From NCBI GenBank assembly GCA_017432405.1, contig JAFRJF010000321.1, positions 1 to 6,029 of the forward strand: 6,029 nucleotides of DNA, in the 5' to 3' direction. Numbering within the stretch: the first letter of the stretch is position 1; every line of letters begins with the position of its first letter. Positions 4,713 through 6,029 of the stretch are shown here, piece after piece. A model generated the notes under the pieces. That model made no database searches. It was given only the letters and a program-made list of their open reading frames with translations, and was not told the origin of the DNA. Source of the DNA: Clostridia bacterium. Lineage in GTDB: Bacteria > Bacillota_A > Clostridia > Christensenellales > Aristaeellaceae. The translations under genes and the position numbers were made by a program.

Positions 4713-6029
4713 ATGAACAAGAGCCTCGTCGAAAAACAGCACAAAAAGGGCAAGCTGTTCGTGGAGGAGCGGCTGCAGCTGCTCTTTGACGATCACCAAT
4801 ACACCGAGCTGACCGCGCCCGAGGACCGGGACGGCGTCTACGTCTGCGAGGGCCAGGTCTCCGGCAAGCGGGTGGTTGTCGCGGCCCAGGACTTCACCTT
4901 CAAGGGCGGCACGCTGGGCCTGAAGCACGGCAAAAACATCGCCATGGGCCTGGACCGGGCCATGCGCAAAAAATGCCCCTTCATCGCCATAAACGATTCC
5001 GGCGGCGCGCGCATCCAGGAGGGCATCGACGCGCTGTCCGGCTACGGCGACATCTTCTATCGAAATACCCGGGCCTCCGGCCGCATCCCCCAGATCTCGA
5101 TGATCCTCGGCCCCTGCGCCGGCGGCGCGGTCTACTCCCCCGGCATCACTGACTTTATCTTCATGACCGAGAAGATCAGCCAGATGTTCATCACCGGCCC
5201 GAAGGTGATCCACGCCGTCACCGGCGAGACCATCACCGGCGAGGCGCTGGGCGGCACGGTGATGCACGGCGCGAACAGCGGCGTGGCCCACGTCTGCACC
5301 GACACCGAGCTGGAGTGCTTCGTGGAGGTCCGGCGGCTGATCGGCATGATCCCCTCCAACTGTCGGGACCGCCGGCTGCACTGCTACGTGGACCGGGACG
5401 CCCCCAGCTTCAGCTTCCGGATGCCCGAGGACAGCCACAAGGGCTACGACATCGCCGAGATCATCGCCAGCATATTCGACGTGCGCTCGTTCATGGAGCT
5501 GCAACCCGACTTCGCCAAATCCATCGTCGTCGGCCTGGCCCGCCTGGGCGGCGAGACGGTGGGCATCATCGCCAATCAACCCCGCTACATGGCGGGGGTG
5601 CTGGACTGCAATTCCAGCGACAAGGCCGCTCGCTTCGTGCGCTTCTGCGACGCCTTCCGCATTCCCATCGTCACCTTCACCGACGTGCCGGGCTATCTGC
5701 CGGGCATCGCCCAGGAGCAGGCAAGCATCATCCGCCACGGCGCAAAGCTGCTCTACGCCTTCTCCGAGGCCACCGTGCCGAAGGTGAACGTCATACTGCA
5801 CAAGGCCTACGGCGGGGCCTACATCGCCATGAACAGCATGCACATCGGCGCGGACTGCGTGTTCAGCTGGCCCGGGGCCGAGGTGGCCGTGATGGGCGAA
5901 AAGGGCGCCGTGGAGATACTCTACGCCCGCCAGACCCGCGACATGGACAGGCAGAAGGCAGACCGGTTCCTGGATCAGAAGGCCGCGGAGTACCGCCGCG
6001 AGGTCATGAACACCCGCCTGGGCCTGAAG
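4713..6029 (+). CDS. Biotin-dependent acyl-CoA carboxylase, carboxyltransferase subunit (runs off the right edge)
   Basis: This is the first 439 codons, open at the window end, of a carboxyltransferase of the PccB/MmdA/AccD type. It moves CO2 from carboxybiotin to an acyl-CoA, or the reverse in decarboxylases. Both crotonase-like halves are present. The N-half has SGGARIQEG (96-104) and the oxyanion-hole loop GPCAGGAVYSP (133-143). The C-half has IIANQP (285-290), TDVPGYLPG (323-331), KAYGGAYIAM (364-373) and AVMGEKGAVE (392-401). Family members have about 510 residues, so some 60-80 residues lie beyond the edge. The N-terminus is shorter than usual, starting just before 'EKQHKKGKL'. AAGGAA (4697-4702) supports the ATG at 4713; an in-frame ATG at 4686 would add nine residues but has no ribosome site. 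Ile371 after KAYGGAY replaces the Asp of propionyl-CoA enzymes, which favours acetyl-CoA. With fabD upstream, malonyl-CoA supply is the best guess. A decarboxylase subunit is the main alternative. Confidence 0.92.
   Translation, partial: MNKSLVEKQHKKGKLFVEERLQLLFDDHQYTELTAPEDRDGVYVCEGQVSGKRVVVAAQDFTFKGGTLGLKHGKNIAMGLDRAMRKKCPFIAINDSGGARIQEGIDALSGYGDIFYRNTRASGRIPQISMILGPCAGGAVYSPGITDFIFMTEKISQMFITGPKVIHAVTGETITGEALGGTVMHGANSGVAHVCTDTELECFVEVRRLIGMIPSNCRDRRLHCYVDRDAPSFSFRMPEDSHKGYDIAEIIASIFDVRSFMELQPDFAKSIVVGLARLGGETVGIIANQPRYMAGVLDCNSSDKAARFVRFCDAFRIPIVTFTDVPGYLPGIAQEQASIIRHGAKLLYAFSEATVPKVNVILHKAYGGAYIAMNSMHIGADCVFSWPGAEVAVMGEKGAVEILYARQTRDMDRQKADRFLDQKAAEYRREVMNTRLGLK

Noticed and set aside
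4560..5843. Long minus-strand open frame opposite the carboxyltransferase gene
   Set aside because: The translation is a low-complexity Gly/Ala/His/Asp-rich shadow of a GC-rich gene, runs through the hairpin repeats, and shows no domain. The plus strand has full family motifs.

Overview
The window looks like chromosomal DNA of a Bacillota bacterium, probably a Clostridia-type gut lineage. This is inferred from strong AGGAGG-type ribosome binding sites with 7-8 nt spacing, sigma-A-like promoters with TGn extended -10 elements, a DUF4428 zinc-ribbon protein, a kinase with the 'GQGGFGITYEG...VAIKEFF' signature, and a PD-(D/E)XK-type AAA-ATPase of a kind common in anaerobic gut bacteria. No rRNA, tRNA, transposase, integrase or CRISPR array is visible.

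Left part (1-982). On the minus strand, a DUF4428 zinc-ribbon gene (189-833) is followed, with a 7-base ATGCTGA overlap, by the 5' end of a Ser/Thr protein kinase gene that runs off the left edge (1-195). The pair is read from a good extended -10 promoter at 872-900. A second promoter about 20 bp away (921-949) faces the other way.

Middle part (983-3244). A complete AAA-ATPase-like/PD-(D/E)XK nuclease-like gene (983-2557) is read rightward. It stops 3 bp from the stop codon of a convergent MgtC/SapB-family membrane protein gene (3244-2561). A 358-bp gene-free stretch (3245-3602) then holds the promoters of the MgtC gene (leftward) and of the fatty acid operon (rightward), with a nested inverted repeat between them.

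Right part (3603-6029). fabD (malonyl-CoA:ACP transacylase) is followed, after a cluster of four GC-rich hairpin repeats (4534-4682), by a biotin-dependent acyl-CoA carboxylase carboxyltransferase gene that runs off the right edge. The likely joint logic is that the carboxyltransferase makes malonyl-CoA and FabD loads it on acyl carrier protein for fatty acid synthesis.

The fabD/carboxyltransferase, MgtC and DUF4428 genes are visibly GC-rich. The kinase start and much of the AAA-ATPase gene are visibly less so, which suggests a mosaic with acquired accessory genes. No clearly new system is proven here. The best second looks are the intercistronic hairpin repeats, the overlapping DUF4428-kinase pair, and the inverted-repeat region before the fatty acid operon.
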